64,000 nt of DNA from Streptomyces filamentosus (GTDB lineage Bacteria; Actinomycetota; Actinomycetes; Streptomycetales; Streptomycetaceae): contig NZ_BNBE01000002.1 in assembly GCF_014654895.1 (NCBI RefSeq), positions 1,550,001-1,614,000 of the forward strand, read 5' to 3'. How positions within the stretch are numbered: the stretch's first letter is position 1; the number at the start of each line of letters is the position of its first letter. The notes below the pieces were generated by a model that searched no databases, was not told the DNA's origin, and saw only the letters and a list, made by a program, of their open reading frames with translations. Below are positions 26,622 through 34,865 of the stretch, piece after piece. The translations under genes were made by a program, and so were the position numbers.

Positions 26622-26634
26622 CCTCACCCGGAAT

Positions 26635-26732
26635 TTCCGGAAACACCGCTTCCTGTAATTTGTCTTCCTGTATATCAATTTCCTGAGCGGCTTCCGCCTG
26701 GCCCCGATGTTCCGGAATACGTTTTCCCGGAA
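26635..26732. repeat. 15-bp-period TTCC repeats and TTCCGGAA palindromes in an AT-rich patch
   Basis: TTCC recurs at 26635, 26650, 26665 and 26680, exactly 15 bp apart; three copies are TTCCTG. The first is part of the palindrome TTCCGGAA (26635-26642), which recurs at 26710-26717 and as TTCCCGGAA at 26724-26732. The patch is clearly richer in A/T than its surroundings. It has an iteron-like or operator-like look, though no initiator gene is adjacent. Confidence 0.5.
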
Positions 26733-26754
26733 TGAACCAAGCCTGGCCAAAGCT

Positions 26755-27455
26755 TCTGCGCGACACGAAAATCGAATCCCGAAACGAGACGAATCGATTC
26801 TTCGCCGCCTTCGCCAGCCTCATCGGCACCGCGATGGAAAAGGCCTCGCGCAAGCCGCCGGCGAGCGAATTCTGGCCGACGAACCCTCACCCGCCGCGTC
26901 GCGACCAGCAACTGCACACGGCGCCAAAGCGAGATGTGGGTCCTCACCGAACATGACAACCGGATCCTGGGCTGCACCACGATCCTGGGGACGTCCGCGC
27001 CCTGGACCTGGACCGCGGCCGAAGCCGCCGACACTGCCTACTACCTCAACGGTACCGTCACCGACCCTGCCGAACGCCACCGCAAGCTCGGCACGCTCAT
27101 CGCCGAATGGGCCGTCGACCGCGCTGCACACGAGGGCGTCAGCCGCGTACGCCGGGACTGCAGCTCCCCAGCACTCGCTGCCTATTACCAGCAGCAGAAT
27201 TTCCAGCTCATTCGAAAGGTGTCGCCACCAAGAGGCCTCCCCTCGTACGCCTTAGAACGTAAGGCAGAACGCATTCCCGAGCTTGGTGCTCGTGTTGTCT
27301 CAGGCATTCCGGTGCCAGGACCCCCGGAGAATCCGATGACACCCCCCGCCAGAAATGCGCTATCGAATTCGGTGGGAGCAGCTCGATTTCTATCACGGTC
27401 ATTGAGCGGCACGGCTGCGGTATCTGTTTCGATGGAGGCCGCGATCGGGAGATGA
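26755..27455 (+). pseudogene. GNAT acetyltransferase, frameshifted at the 5' end
   Basis: The main frame from ATG 26934 reads MWVLTEHDNRILGCTTILGT, then ERHRKLGTLIAEWAVDRA and RRDCSSPALAAYYQQQNFQ, which are the acetyl-CoA-binding and C-terminal parts of a GNAT enzyme. The expected N-terminal part appears upstream in other frames (ERILADEPSPAAS, then QQLHTAPKRD), so two slips at about 26890-26930 remove the start. A 173-residue product from ATG 26934 is possible but would lack the first strand and helix. The last 60 residues are an atypical Ser/Ala-rich extension. Confidence 0.65.
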
Positions 27456-27465
27456 GAACCAGAAA

Positions 27466-27492
27466 GGCCCGTCTCCGCTCCAGAGACGGGCC
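27466..27492 (-). terminator. rho-independent terminator of the minus-strand XRE-GNAT-GGCT operon
   Basis: GGCCCGTCTC (27466-27475) pairs perfectly with GAGACGGGCC (27483-27492) around a 7-nt loop. On the minus strand the stem is followed by TTTCT. It lies 70 bp beyond the stop at 27564. Confidence 0.75.
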
Positions 27493-27563
27493 ATCTGTGA
27501 ACGCTCAGCGGCAGGACCGCTTCAGTGGCGTGAAGGGGCAGAGCGCCGAGGTGAGACGACGCC

Positions 27564-28052
27564 CTACTCGCCCTTCGGCCGCCCCGCGGCCAGCCCAGGG
27601 GCAAGACGCGCACAGCGGGCCGCGTAGGCAGCCAGGTGTTGCGCTTCGAACTCGGCGGCGTCCCAGTCGTCCACCCGCACATCGCCTCCGGGCCAGACGT
27701 ACGCCCAACCCCGCCCACCGTTGGCCAGCGGCAACTGCCGCAGCTCGTACCGAGCGTCCTCGAACGCGTCAAGGATGCGCCACTCCTCGCTACTCAGGTC
27801 GGTCAGTACCAACCCGGAGGCAAGGTCGGCGGACGTTCCAGCGACGAGGCCTGGGTAGACGCGGCCTTCGAGCGCGGCAGCACGGTAGCCGGGCGCGGAC
27901 GCCGAGGACTTCTGCGGAACTCGGCCCAGCAGACCCCGAAGCACGGCATCGAACTGGAGCGTTCCGTAGCAGAACAGCACGTCGGGGCTCTGCGAGAGTC
28001 GGTTCCGGTGCTGAGTGGCTTCCGCAGCGGAGGTGGTTATGGCTTGTGTCAT
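27564..28052 (-). CDS. gamma-glutamylcyclotransferase/AIG2-like protein
   Basis: A 162-residue protein with ATG 28052. The family's opening motif is present: VLFCYGTLQFDAVLRGLLGR, with the YGTL loop that binds the gamma-glutamyl part. It continues with GYRAAALEGRVYPGLVA and a Glu-bearing region (LSSEEWRILDAFEDARYEL) supplying the likely catalytic Glu. Relatives cleave gamma-glutamyl amines or peptides. It is last in a three-gene operon; 13 bp separate it from the acetyltransferase. Confidence 0.82.
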   Translation of the reverse strand: MTQAITTSAAEATQHRNRLSQSPDVLFCYGTLQFDAVLRGLLGRVPQKSSASAPGYRAAALEGRVYPGLVAGTSADLASGLVLTDLSSEEWRILDAFEDARYELRQLPLANGGRGWAYVWPGGDVRVDDWDAAEFEAQHLAAYAARCARLAPGLAAGRPKGE

Positions 28053-28065
28053 GTGTTTTCCGGTC

Positions 28066-28638
28066 TCAGTGGGAGGTCAGGTACATCGCGTCGTAGACGG
28101 GTGACTCTTGGGCGTGCTTAATCTGGCCCAGGACCGTGTACCCCCACCGGAGATAGGCATCGTGGGCAGGCTGGTTGTCCGCGATGCAGGTCAGGGCTGT
28201 GACGCTCTCCTGTCGGCCGGAGATGACCGTGTCGTGGATTTGGCGGCCGAGACCGCGATTCTGCTGAGCGGGTAGCACCATCAGTTCCCGCAGCCAGAAG
28301 ATGTCGCCGGAGTGGGCGAGTTCTTGCAGCGGTGCCGGACGCCGGTTGCCGAGGGACGTCCACCAGGGCTTGTCGTGGGGCAGGGTGGCGCCGTGGACGT
28401 ATCCGGCGATCCGCCCGTCCAGGCGGGCTGTCACCGTCTCGAAGCCTTCGGTGTCGAATGCGGCCTCGAGTCGGCTCCGGAAGGAGTCGACGGAGAAGAA
28501 GGGGTCGCCGATGTAGGGCGGTGTGTCGTACACCGTGGCGTAGACGTCGACCAGCTCGGTGAGCATCGCCTTCGCTGACTGCGCGTCGTGCCGCTGGAAC
28601 TCCGGGTCCACCGTCTGCACTCTCCTCTGCTTGCTCAC
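28066..28638 (-). CDS. GNAT-family N-acetyltransferase
   Basis: A 190-residue protein whose ATG (28638) overlaps the upstream stop. The GNAT core is visible: FETVTARLDGRIAGYVHGA (strands 2-3), IFWLRELMVLPAQQNRGLG (strand 4 plus the RGxG acetyl-CoA loop) and TCIADNQPAHDAYLRWGY (strand 5-helix). Substrate cannot be read from the sequence. Tight coupling to the XRE regulator gene suggests shared control. Confidence 0.88.
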   Translation of the reverse strand: MSKQRRVQTVDPEFQRHDAQSAKAMLTELVDVYATVYDTPPYIGDPFFSVDSFRSRLEAAFDTEGFETVTARLDGRIAGYVHGATLPHDKPWWTSLGNRRPAPLQELAHSGDIFWLRELMVLPAQQNRGLGRQIHDTVISGRQESVTALTCIADNQPAHDAYLRWGYTVLGQIKHAQESPVYDAMYLTSH

Positions 28639-29951
28639 GCGACGTGAGTTCGGATCTGTTCGAGTAGGTCCCCCACGCCGCGGGCGCGTCGATGGGGAAT
28701 CAAGCCGTCATGAACGATCGTCAACTGCGCAGTCGTCCGGGTGGACGACATCCCGCTTTCGACGAGCTGGAGTGCCTGCGTCGCGGCGGCCAGGCCGTGG
28801 TCGATGTCGCCGTTCTGCACAGCCGCGACCGCGAGCCGGCCAAGGCACATCCCGCGGTTCCTGGAGTGGGCGACGTCCTGAAGCGTCTCAGACCGTGCGA
28901 GAAGCTCTTGAGCTCGAGCCACCTGTCCGAGGTCGAGCCGGCACATGCCCTCCAGACACGTCAGCTCGGCCAGGTTGAGGAAGTGCGCCCAGTCCGGGTC
29001 CAGCTCGTGGTCTCCGCGCTCCCACTCCTGCCAGGCGCGCCTGATGGCAGCCTCGGCGTTGAAGACGTCCCTGATGCGCGCGTGGCCCTGAGCCTCTCGG
29101 ATGGCCAGCAGTGCGATAACGCGGCTCGGCGCGTTCCAGAGTTCAGCATGCCGCTGTCCGAGCTTGGCGAACCGCACGGCTTCCCGTCCCTTGTTCAGGT
29201 CGACGGCCTGGCGGGCCATGTTGCTCAGGGTGCGACTGGCCAGCACGTCGTCGCTGGTGTAGTTGGCCGCATTGAGTGCCTCGGAGAAGTACTGGCGGGC
29301 CTGGGTCTGCAGTCCTGCGTCGTAGCAGAACCATCCGAGCGAGGTCGTCAGCTTCCCCGCGAGCGCGTGCAGCCGCTGGCCCAGAGCCTCGTCGTAGATA
29401 CCCCGGTCGATCATGTGGTGTGTCCAGAGCAGATGAGCCCTGGTCGGTCGCCACAGTCGATTCGCGCCGAACTGCTGGTCAATCGCGTAGTTGTCGTCGG
29501 CTGCGCCGGACAGCAGCTCGACCTCCTCCGGCGAGATTCGCCACTCGCCGCTGCGGTTGGTACCGGTAGTCGTCTCGGCCAGCCATGGGGGTGGCGCCTC
29601 ATCCGTGAGAGGACTGGAGCCGGCGGCGAGCAGGAGAGGACCGGGTGATGCCTGGCTCACCAAAGGCACCGGCGTGAGAACCGCAGGACCCGCCTCCTCA
29701 TCCGTTGGCGGGCGGAATCCCAGTTCCTCGACGGGGCAGTTCCAGTAGGCGGTCAATACCGCCCGGCTGTCAGGATGCGGCCAGGGAGGAGGGTCGGAGT
29801 TCTCCCACTTGGAGTACTGGCGGATCGTGAACGTAGGCGTCTTGCTCAAGCGCCCTTCTGCCCGAAGGCGTCGGGCAAGGGCTGAGAGTTCCCGTACGAC
29901 GTCCTCTTGCGTGCGGTTTGCACGGGTGCGTAACCGCTTGAGTTCACGCAT
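28635..29951 (-). CDS. XRE-type regulator with TPR-like C-terminus
   Basis: A 438-residue protein starting at ATG 29951 with GAGGAGG upstream. An N-terminal HTH (about residues 1-60: LRTRANRTQEDVVRELSAL ... IRQYSKWENSDPP) is followed by a Pro-rich linker. About 300 helical residues then form TPR-like repeats (YDAGLQTQARQYFSEALNAA, SRTLSNMARQAVDLNKGREA, GQVARAQELLARSETLQD). Streptomyces has many such one-component regulators whose TPR part senses a peptide or partner protein. It heads the operon with GNAT and GGCT-like genes. A second regulator of the same plan lies at 31400. Confidence 0.82.
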   Translation of the reverse strand: MRELKRLRTRANRTQEDVVRELSALARRLRAEGRLSKTPTFTIRQYSKWENSDPPPWPHPDSRAVLTAYWNCPVEELGFRPPTDEEAGPAVLTPVPLVSQASPGPLLLAAGSSPLTDEAPPPWLAETTTGTNRSGEWRISPEEVELLSGAADDNYAIDQQFGANRLWRPTRAHLLWTHHMIDRGIYDEALGQRLHALAGKLTTSLGWFCYDAGLQTQARQYFSEALNAANYTSDDVLASRTLSNMARQAVDLNKGREAVRFAKLGQRHAELWNAPSRVIALLAIREAQGHARIRDVFNAEAAIRRAWQEWERGDHELDPDWAHFLNLAELTCLEGMCRLDLGQVARAQELLARSETLQDVAHSRNRGMCLGRLAVAAVQNGDIDHGLAAATQALQLVESGMSSTRTTAQLTIVHDGLIPHRRARGVGDLLEQIRTHVA

Positions 29952-30185
29952 GGCCACCTCCTCACCGTCTGGATGGCCACACGGTAGCGACTTCGGCAAC
30001 CTCGCGTGAGGGTTCGTCACCTCTATCCCCAGGTCAGAGGGAAAAGGCAGGCGAAAGGGCGGCCAAAGGGCGTGTAGGAGGCGGCCAGAGTTCCGGGGAA
30101 AAGACCTGTTCACCGCTCCAGTCGTTCGCTGCACTAGGTGACGTTATAGACACCGTGTGTTTCATCGCGATACGTGGGAGAGCTC
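29952..30185. promoter_or_regulatory. divergent promoter region
   Basis: 234 bp separate the minus-strand XRE operon and the + strand gene at 30186. A less GC-rich stretch around 30130-30165 (ACGTTATAGACACC) is the most likely promoter area for the + strand gene. No operator repeat is clear. Confidence 0.35.
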
Positions 30186-30767
30186 ATGGAGGTCGGCGAG
30201 GTCGCCGAGAGCACGGCTCTGTCCGTGTGGTTCTCCACGGCTACCCCGTGCCCGGATACGGCGGCCAGCTGGTGGCAGGAGAACCCTCACCTTCCACGCC
30301 GTCTTAAGTGCGGTGTGACCTTCGACGTCGTCATGGCAGATCGGCAGCTGATCGAAGCTGCCTACCGGCTCCTTGATCAGTACGAGCAGCCCCTTGGGCC
30401 CGCTGTGAGGTTCACCAGCCTCCGCTCCGCCGCCGTGTTGGTGCCGAGCGGCACAGTTGAGAGCTGGAGCAGTCTGGTGGCCGCCTCCCAGTGGCCGAGT
30501 GGGCACCCCAGGCCGGCTTGCCTCGGCCAAGGCCACGCCATCCTCGTGCCCGCCCCCGCCCCCCGATTGGCGACCGGAGTCGCACAGTGGCTCGTCCCGC
30601 CCGACGAAGGGCAGGCGATCGGCGGAGCGCCGCTGCTGACAAGCCCTGCGCCGCTCGCCCGATGCCTCGCCGAGGCTCTCACCCTCCACGCCCCCGCAGA
30701 GCCAACGCCACTGCGCCGTGCCGTGGCAGTGGTCAGGTCCGCTCTGCCGTCCTCCAGGAGGTCGTGA
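30186..30767 (+). CDS. small protein related to bifunctional primase/polymerase N-terminal domains
   Basis: A 193-residue protein; I take ATG 30186 behind GGGAGAG, while a GTG at 30174 is possible. Key features are KCGVTFDVVMADRQ, GPAVRFTSLRSAAVLVPSG and GQGHAILVPAP. Streptomyces proteins of this size and pattern, usually next to XRE regulators, are commonly labelled as primase/polymerase-like because they resemble a reduced AEP core. The metal-binding DxD of true primases is not obvious, so activity is doubtful. The N-terminal half of the LuxR-type protein at 41639 has the same pattern. Confidence 0.6.
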   Translation: MEVGEVAESTALSVWFSTATPCPDTAASWWQENPHLPRRLKCGVTFDVVMADRQLIEAAYRLLDQYEQPLGPAVRFTSLRSAAVLVPSGTVESWSSLVAASQWPSGHPRPACLGQGHAILVPAPAPRLATGVAQWLVPPDEGQAIGGAPLLTSPAPLARCLAEALTLHAPAEPTPLRRAVAVVRSALPSSRRS

Positions 30768-30835
30768 TGGCGACGACACCAGCACAGACGCCGCGTACGG
30801 CTGTATCGGGGCGACTTCCTGGGGAACAGAATGGC

Positions 30836-31324
30836 TCAGGGGCGCTCGCTAGCGTTCTTCCAGTAGTTCTGAAGCATGTCGGCGGGCCATGGCGGCTGGT
30901 GCACCGTTCCGCGGGGAAGCATCTCCTGGAAGACCGGCGCCAGGTCGACGACGGGGGTGCCGGCGTCCGCGTCCAGATCCGTGACGCGCAGGTCCCGTCC
31001 CTCCACTCCCAGCAGCCGCGGGTAGGAGATTCCGATCCGAGCCGGCCGCCTATGGTTGCGGTGGACGAGGCCACCGGTGGCCGGCCAGTCCGGGTTTCCG
31101 CGGGGACTCCGTGGTTCGAGCTCGATGTCGCTGTCCGATCCGAGGCTGAAGTGCCAGACCACCTCCAGGTGGCTGAACTCCTCGATGCCCTGAAGGGCAC
31201 TTTCGGGGATGCTCGGCACGAGGCGGATGATCGACTCGACTCCGCCCTTGTAGTCGTCAAGGCGACCGGTCTGGCCCCCTACGACCGTAGCGATCACCGG
31301 CACCTGGATGTACTGGTTGAACAC
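30836..31324 (-). CDS. TrmO/TsaA-like tRNA methyltransferase family protein
   Basis: A 162-residue protein with ATG 31324. It opens as TsaA/TrmO-family proteins do (PVIATVVGGQTGRLDDYKGG), then GIEEFSHLEVVWHFS, RSPRGNPDWPATGGLVHRN and RIGISYPRLLGVEGRDL. TrmO uses SAM to methylate t6A37 of some tRNAs. Several core motifs match, but the usual N-terminal opening is altered and this accessory copy may act on another substrate. It ends 70 bp past the convergent gene at 30767 and lies downstream of the XRE gene at 31400. Confidence 0.75.
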   Translation of the reverse strand: MFNQYIQVPVIATVVGGQTGRLDDYKGGVESIIRLVPSIPESALQGIEEFSHLEVVWHFSLGSDSDIELEPRSPRGNPDWPATGGLVHRNHRRPARIGISYPRLLGVEGRDLRVTDLDADAGTPVVDLAPVFQEMLPRGTVHQPPWPADMLQNYWKNASERP

Positions 31325-31399
31325 GCTGCCCCTCTCCTGGGCCTTCTCCTCCGGCGCCGACGCAGGCGCGTTCCGCTCCGGGATTCATTACCGTACGGG

Positions 31400-32785
31400 T
31401 CACCTGTCTGCGAGGACGGCACGCGCTCGTGCGTCGAGGTCGGCGGCCGGACCTCCGCCTCGACGGAGGACGGGGCCAAGCGCGCGGCGCATCTGCACAA
31501 CGGTCTCTCGGGCTCGCCCGGACTGGACCCCGGTCATCGTGTCGAGTGCCTGATGCCACGTGCTGCAGGCCGCTTCGAGTTGCCCCTGCTGGACCTGTAC
31601 CTCCCCGAGGTATCCGAGGGTGACGGAGTGGGTCCGCTTGAACGGCGTTTGGCGGGTACGGACGCTTCGCTTGAACTGCTGCTCGGCTCCCTTCAGGTCG
31701 CCCATGTCCCGCAGCGCGGCGGCGGTCTCATGTGCGAGGCTCGCCTCGCCGAAGAACCACACCCGGGCGGGCTCGTCGCCATCCTGGGAGGCGCGCGAGA
31801 GATCGGACTCCGCACGGTTGAGCGCTTGTGCGGCCTGCTTCTTGGAGCCGGCGGCAGCCAGGCCGCGGGCGTGGACGACGCCGAGGAGGGCCTTCTCCCT
31901 CCAACAGGCTTCGGTGTAACGGCGGCTGGAAAGAGATCCCTCGGCCAGGCGTACGGCTTCCTGAGGCTGATGCAGGTCCACGGCCTGGTGGGCCATGGCC
32001 CGCAGCACGTGACCGGCGAGCGGCGCATCGCCGGCCTCCTCGGCCAGCTGGATCGCGAGAGTCAGCCACCGCAGCGCGATCGGATGTTCCCCGGCATCGA
32101 AGCTCGTCCAGCCCGCGAGGTAGGCGAGCTCGGCAGCGGCCGACGTCATGTCCCGGCGCAGGCCATCGGACGGGAAGCGTCCTCCCAGGAGTTCGGCGAC
32201 GTCGGTGCGCAGGTAGGCGACCAGGGCGGCGCGCCCCACACCCCGGCCGCCGCGCTGCTGGTCCCGTCGGGACAGGAAGGCCGTCATCTCTCTCACGCTG
32301 GCGACGTCCTCGGCCGTTACCGTGTGCTGCGACAAGGGCTTGCGAGTGCGGGCGCGTTCGGCGGCTTCCTGCCACCAGCTTTCGGTGGGCAGGGCGAGGC
32401 CGGCGACCGAGTAGGCCGACTGTGCCAGCACCTGGCGCCGTGCAATGTCCATGTCCGTACTCCCGAGGGTCGCCAGCGTCGCGAGGGTGTCGACGCTCCA
32501 CACCGGCGTCTGCGGGTCGGCGGCATCATCCGTTGCCAGCCCGATGTCGGTCAGCGTGATGGTGCGGCCGAGGCCACGGGAGAGCGTCTCGGCCAAGATA
32601 TGCGCTGCACGGCCTTCCGGTCTGGCGCCACCGATCCAGCGGGCGATGCGGGAATGGTCGTAGCGCAGGAGCTCGGTCGCGCCGTTTTCTGCGGCGACAG
32701 CCCGGAAACGAGCGGCCAGTTGCCTCTGCGACAGGCCCCATTCCTGGACGATGGCTTCCAGTCGAGTGTTGCGTGTGCGCCCCAT
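31400..32785 (-). CDS. HTH regulator with TPR-like C-terminus
   Basis: A 461-residue protein with ATG 32785; the upstream extension of the frame is Arg-rich and unlikely. The N-terminus (LEAIVQEWGLSQRQLAARFR ... YDHSRIARWIGGARPEGRA) is an XRE-like HTH of the type seen in Streptomyces plasmid and regulatory proteins. About 350 helical residues with TPR-like repeats follow (FDAGEHPIALRWLTLAIQLA, MAHQAVDLHQPQEAVRLAEG, GQLEAACSTWHQALDTM). It parallels the regulator at 28635. It may be co-transcribed with the TrmO-like gene downstream. Confidence 0.8.
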   Translation of the reverse strand: MGRTRNTRLEAIVQEWGLSQRQLAARFRAVAAENGATELLRYDHSRIARWIGGARPEGRAAHILAETLSRGLGRTITLTDIGLATDDAADPQTPVWSVDTLATLATLGSTDMDIARRQVLAQSAYSVAGLALPTESWWQEAAERARTRKPLSQHTVTAEDVASVREMTAFLSRRDQQRGGRGVGRAALVAYLRTDVAELLGGRFPSDGLRRDMTSAAAELAYLAGWTSFDAGEHPIALRWLTLAIQLAEEAGDAPLAGHVLRAMAHQAVDLHQPQEAVRLAEGSLSSRRYTEACWREKALLGVVHARGLAAAGSKKQAAQALNRAESDLSRASQDGDEPARVWFFGEASLAHETAAALRDMGDLKGAEQQFKRSVRTRQTPFKRTHSVTLGYLGEVQVQQGQLEAACSTWHQALDTMTGVQSGRARETVVQMRRALGPVLRRGGGPAADLDARARAVLADR

Positions 32786-32815
32786 ATGTGTGCGCCCCTG
32801 TCCCCGAAACGATCT

Positions 32816-32828
32816 TGCACCACGTGCA
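32816..32828. promoter_or_regulatory. small palindrome in the divergent promoter region
   Basis: TGCAC-CAC-GTGCA at 32816-32828 is an inverted repeat 31 bp upstream of the start at 32785. It overlaps a direct repeat of GCACCAC. It could be an operator for the HTH protein itself. Confidence 0.35.
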
Positions 32829-32994
32829 CCACATCGGCGCGCCGGCCGGGATTCCCGTCGACCCTCGCACGCGGTTGTCTCGTAAAGACGATATTCCTCC
32901 ACCGCTCTTGCCTTGCAACGGAATCGGCCACGTCATGCCTACGAGCTCGGACGGTGACCGGAATTGGCCCCTCTGGGGCTGAGAAGGGGAGCTG

Positions 32995-33553
32995 ATGAAC
33001 GTGCACGACTCCGTGGTCGACCTCCACTTGCCGGCCACTGCCACCCTGGTCGCCCGTGGTGTGCAGGGGCCTGACATCGCCGAAGGGGTTATGGCCGAGG
33101 TGTCGGGCTGCGTCTCGCTGACGTTGCGCGAGTGGCGCCCCTTCGAGACGGTGGCCGTGGTCTCGGCGGACCCGGCCGCTGTGCCCCAGGCCCGCCGACA
33201 GCTGCACCGGTTGATGTGCAGTTCCGGACTGTCGTCGGTCGCGGACGACCTCTCACTCGGCGCCCAGGAGCTGATGGCGAACGCAATGACCCATGGTTGC
33301 CGCGGACGGGCGGTAAGGGAGTTCACGCTGAAGGCGTCCTGCCAACGTGGACGTGTCCGGGTCGAAGTGCAGGACCCTTCCCCCGACCTACCGCTCCGTC
33401 CTTCTGCGAGCGACGACTGTGAGGGAGGCCGAGGACTGGTTCTCGTCAACGAGGTGGCCACGCGCTGGGGGGTCCAGCCCGGGCCCGGCCAAGGGCCAAG
33501 GCAAGACGGTGTGGATGGAACTGGACGCTGCAGACGAGGAGGCCGCGTCGTGA
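32995..33553 (+). pseudogene. RsbW-like HATPase (serine-kinase/anti-sigma type), frameshifted near the end
   Basis: From ATG 32995 (GGGGAGCTG upstream) the protein reads as an HATPase_c domain. The N box is SLGAQELMANAMTHGC, then GRVRVEVQDPSPDLP and GGRGLVLVNEVATRWG. At about 33475-33490, in a G/C run, the normal ending moves to another frame (PAKGQGKTVWMELDAADE, stop 33551-33553). That stop overlaps the next GTG, showing the intended gene end. The shift removes only the last strand, so this may be a sequence error. Relatives in Streptomyces are orphan regulators of sigma factors. Confidence 0.7.
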
Positions 33554-34125
33554 ATCTCCGTCTGTCACGAGTCACCATTCGCCGGATGTCCGCTGAGGTG
33601 GCTGGCAGCTCCCGCTCTGTTGCAGCTCCTGTCAGGGAAACCTTGGCCCTGGTGCTTGACGAGAACGCGCCCGTTCTCGACGGCGACCGCGACATCGACG
33701 ACGTCGTCCTCCGGCTGCGCGGCCACCTCATGGAACTCGGTCATGCCATGCCCGAGCCGCCAAGCCCGGCCATCGAGAAGGCGTTCAAGGCAGCCCGGCA
33801 GCTTGCGGACATCGACGTGGCGACGGGGCACGTCCAGGCTCGCGTTCATCTACGACAGTTGGCCGAAGCGGTGAACCTGGTCATCACCGAGCTGACCAAC
33901 GCCGGCGCGATGTGCGGTCACCGACCCGAATGCCCCTCCGCTGAGAACCATGACTTCCAGGCCGCGCAGGTACGTGTTCGCCACTCCGAGATCGGATGCA
34001 GTGAGCTGTGCAACGATGTCCTCGTCTTCGACGACACCGGATGTCTCCTCCCGTCCGGGAAGGTCGTCGCCCCGCGGCGGCCTCTGCCTCTGGTCAAAAC
34101 CGGCCCAAAGGCGGTGACGTCGTGA
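33550..34125 (+). CDS. DUF6415-like protein fused to a DUF5999 domain
   Basis: A 191-residue protein from GTG 33550. The first 125 residues (ETLALVLDENAPVLDG, LRLRGHLMELGHAM, ARVHLRQLAEAVNLVITEL) match what I recall of DUF6415. The last 60 (CGHRPECPSAENHDFQAAQV ... CNDVLVFDDTGCLLPSGKVV) match DUF5999, which is normally a free 65-residue protein such as the one at 38103. Three Cys/His residues near the junction could bind metal. The fusion implies that the two products act together. Confidence 0.65.
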   Translation: MNLRLSRVTIRRMSAEVAGSSRSVAAPVRETLALVLDENAPVLDGDRDIDDVVLRLRGHLMELGHAMPEPPSPAIEKAFKAARQLADIDVATGHVQARVHLRQLAEAVNLVITELTNAGAMCGHRPECPSAENHDFQAAQVRVRHSEIGCSELCNDVLVFDDTGCLLPSGKVVAPRRPLPLVKTGPKAVTS

Positions 34126-34538
34126 TCCTTACGCGCCTGGCTTCTCCCGCTGGGCAGGATCTGGGAGTCCGGCTCCTCGCCCCCGAGGAGGCGTGCGACT
34201 TCGAGTACTGGGCCGCGCGGCTCGTCCACGTTGAGCTTCTGCGCAACGCGGTAGCGGTGGCCCTGTACCGGCTCCCCCTCCTCGCGGTCCCGGCCGGCAT
34301 GGGACGCCGCGGCGGTCGCATGGACATGGGCTTCGCCGGCTACGCGGAACTCGCCGCGCGCGAGCTTCACGGACGCCCGGGCTTCCACGGCGTCGCAGCG
34401 GTAGGGACAGACGTCGTATGGGGCGAGCCGGTCCCCCAGGACCTGCCCCCCGATGCCCGACGCCAGTTCTTCGGCCTTCATGCACAGCCCCAGAACCGGC
34501 CGTTGACCGCCTACCAATGGCAGGTGCGCCATGCCTAG
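34122..34538 (+). CDS. hypothetical protein
   Basis: A 138-residue protein from GTG 34122, overlapping the previous stop by four bases. It is predicted alpha/beta with Arg/Leu-rich helices (EYWAARLVHVELLRNAVAVA) and a Gly-rich region (GMGRRGGRMDMGFAGYAEL). No family is recognised. It is translationally coupled to both neighbours. Confidence 0.6.
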   Translation: MILTRLASPAGQDLGVRLLAPEEACDFEYWAARLVHVELLRNAVAVALYRLPLLAVPAGMGRRGGRMDMGFAGYAELAARELHGRPGFHGVAAVGTDVVWGEPVPQDLPPDARRQFFGLHAQPQNRPLTAYQWQVRHA

Positions 34539-34659
34539 ACCGCCGTCGGCAAAGCGATCAAGGACGTGGCGACCGAGCCGTCTTCAGGTCCGCATCGCGG
34601 TCTTCGTCCTGGCCATGATCACCATCAGCTATGCCGGATCCGGGCCGACACCGTGGTGA
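34531..34659 (+). CDS. tiny membrane peptide (42 aa)
   Basis: ATG 34531 overlaps the end of the previous gene. The peptide has a very basic N-terminus (PRPPSAKRSRTWRPSRLQVR) followed by one hydrophobic helix (IAVFVLAMITISYAG). The stop overlaps the next GTG. Its coupling in the gene run is the main reason to believe it. Confidence 0.45.
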   Translation: MPRPPSAKRSRTWRPSRLQVRIAVFVLAMITISYAGSGPTPW

Positions 34660-34832
34660 CCACCCCCGGTCTGATCATCACCCTTCTCATCGTGACGGTC
34701 ATGGGCCTCCTCATCCACTTCGGAGCGCGAACCGGCCGGCCTTGGCCGCCTCGGCCGGACCAGAAGCCCTCGCCGCAACCGCACGAGCGCCCCGATCACC
34801 ACAGTCCCTCCCCGTCACGCGACCTGTCCTGA
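34656..34832 (+). CDS. tiny membrane peptide (58 aa)
   Basis: GTG 34656 (or 34653) overlaps the previous stop. A hydrophobic N-terminal helix (LIITLLIVTVMGLLIHFGA) is followed by a Pro/His-rich hydrophilic tail. It may pair with the preceding 42-residue peptide in the membrane; that is inference. Confidence 0.5.
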   Translation: MTTPGLIITLLIVTVMGLLIHFGARTGRPWPPRPDQKPSPQPHERPDHHSPSPSRDLS

Positions 34833-34865
34833 CTCATCCGAACGACGCCACAAGGACCCAGTTCC

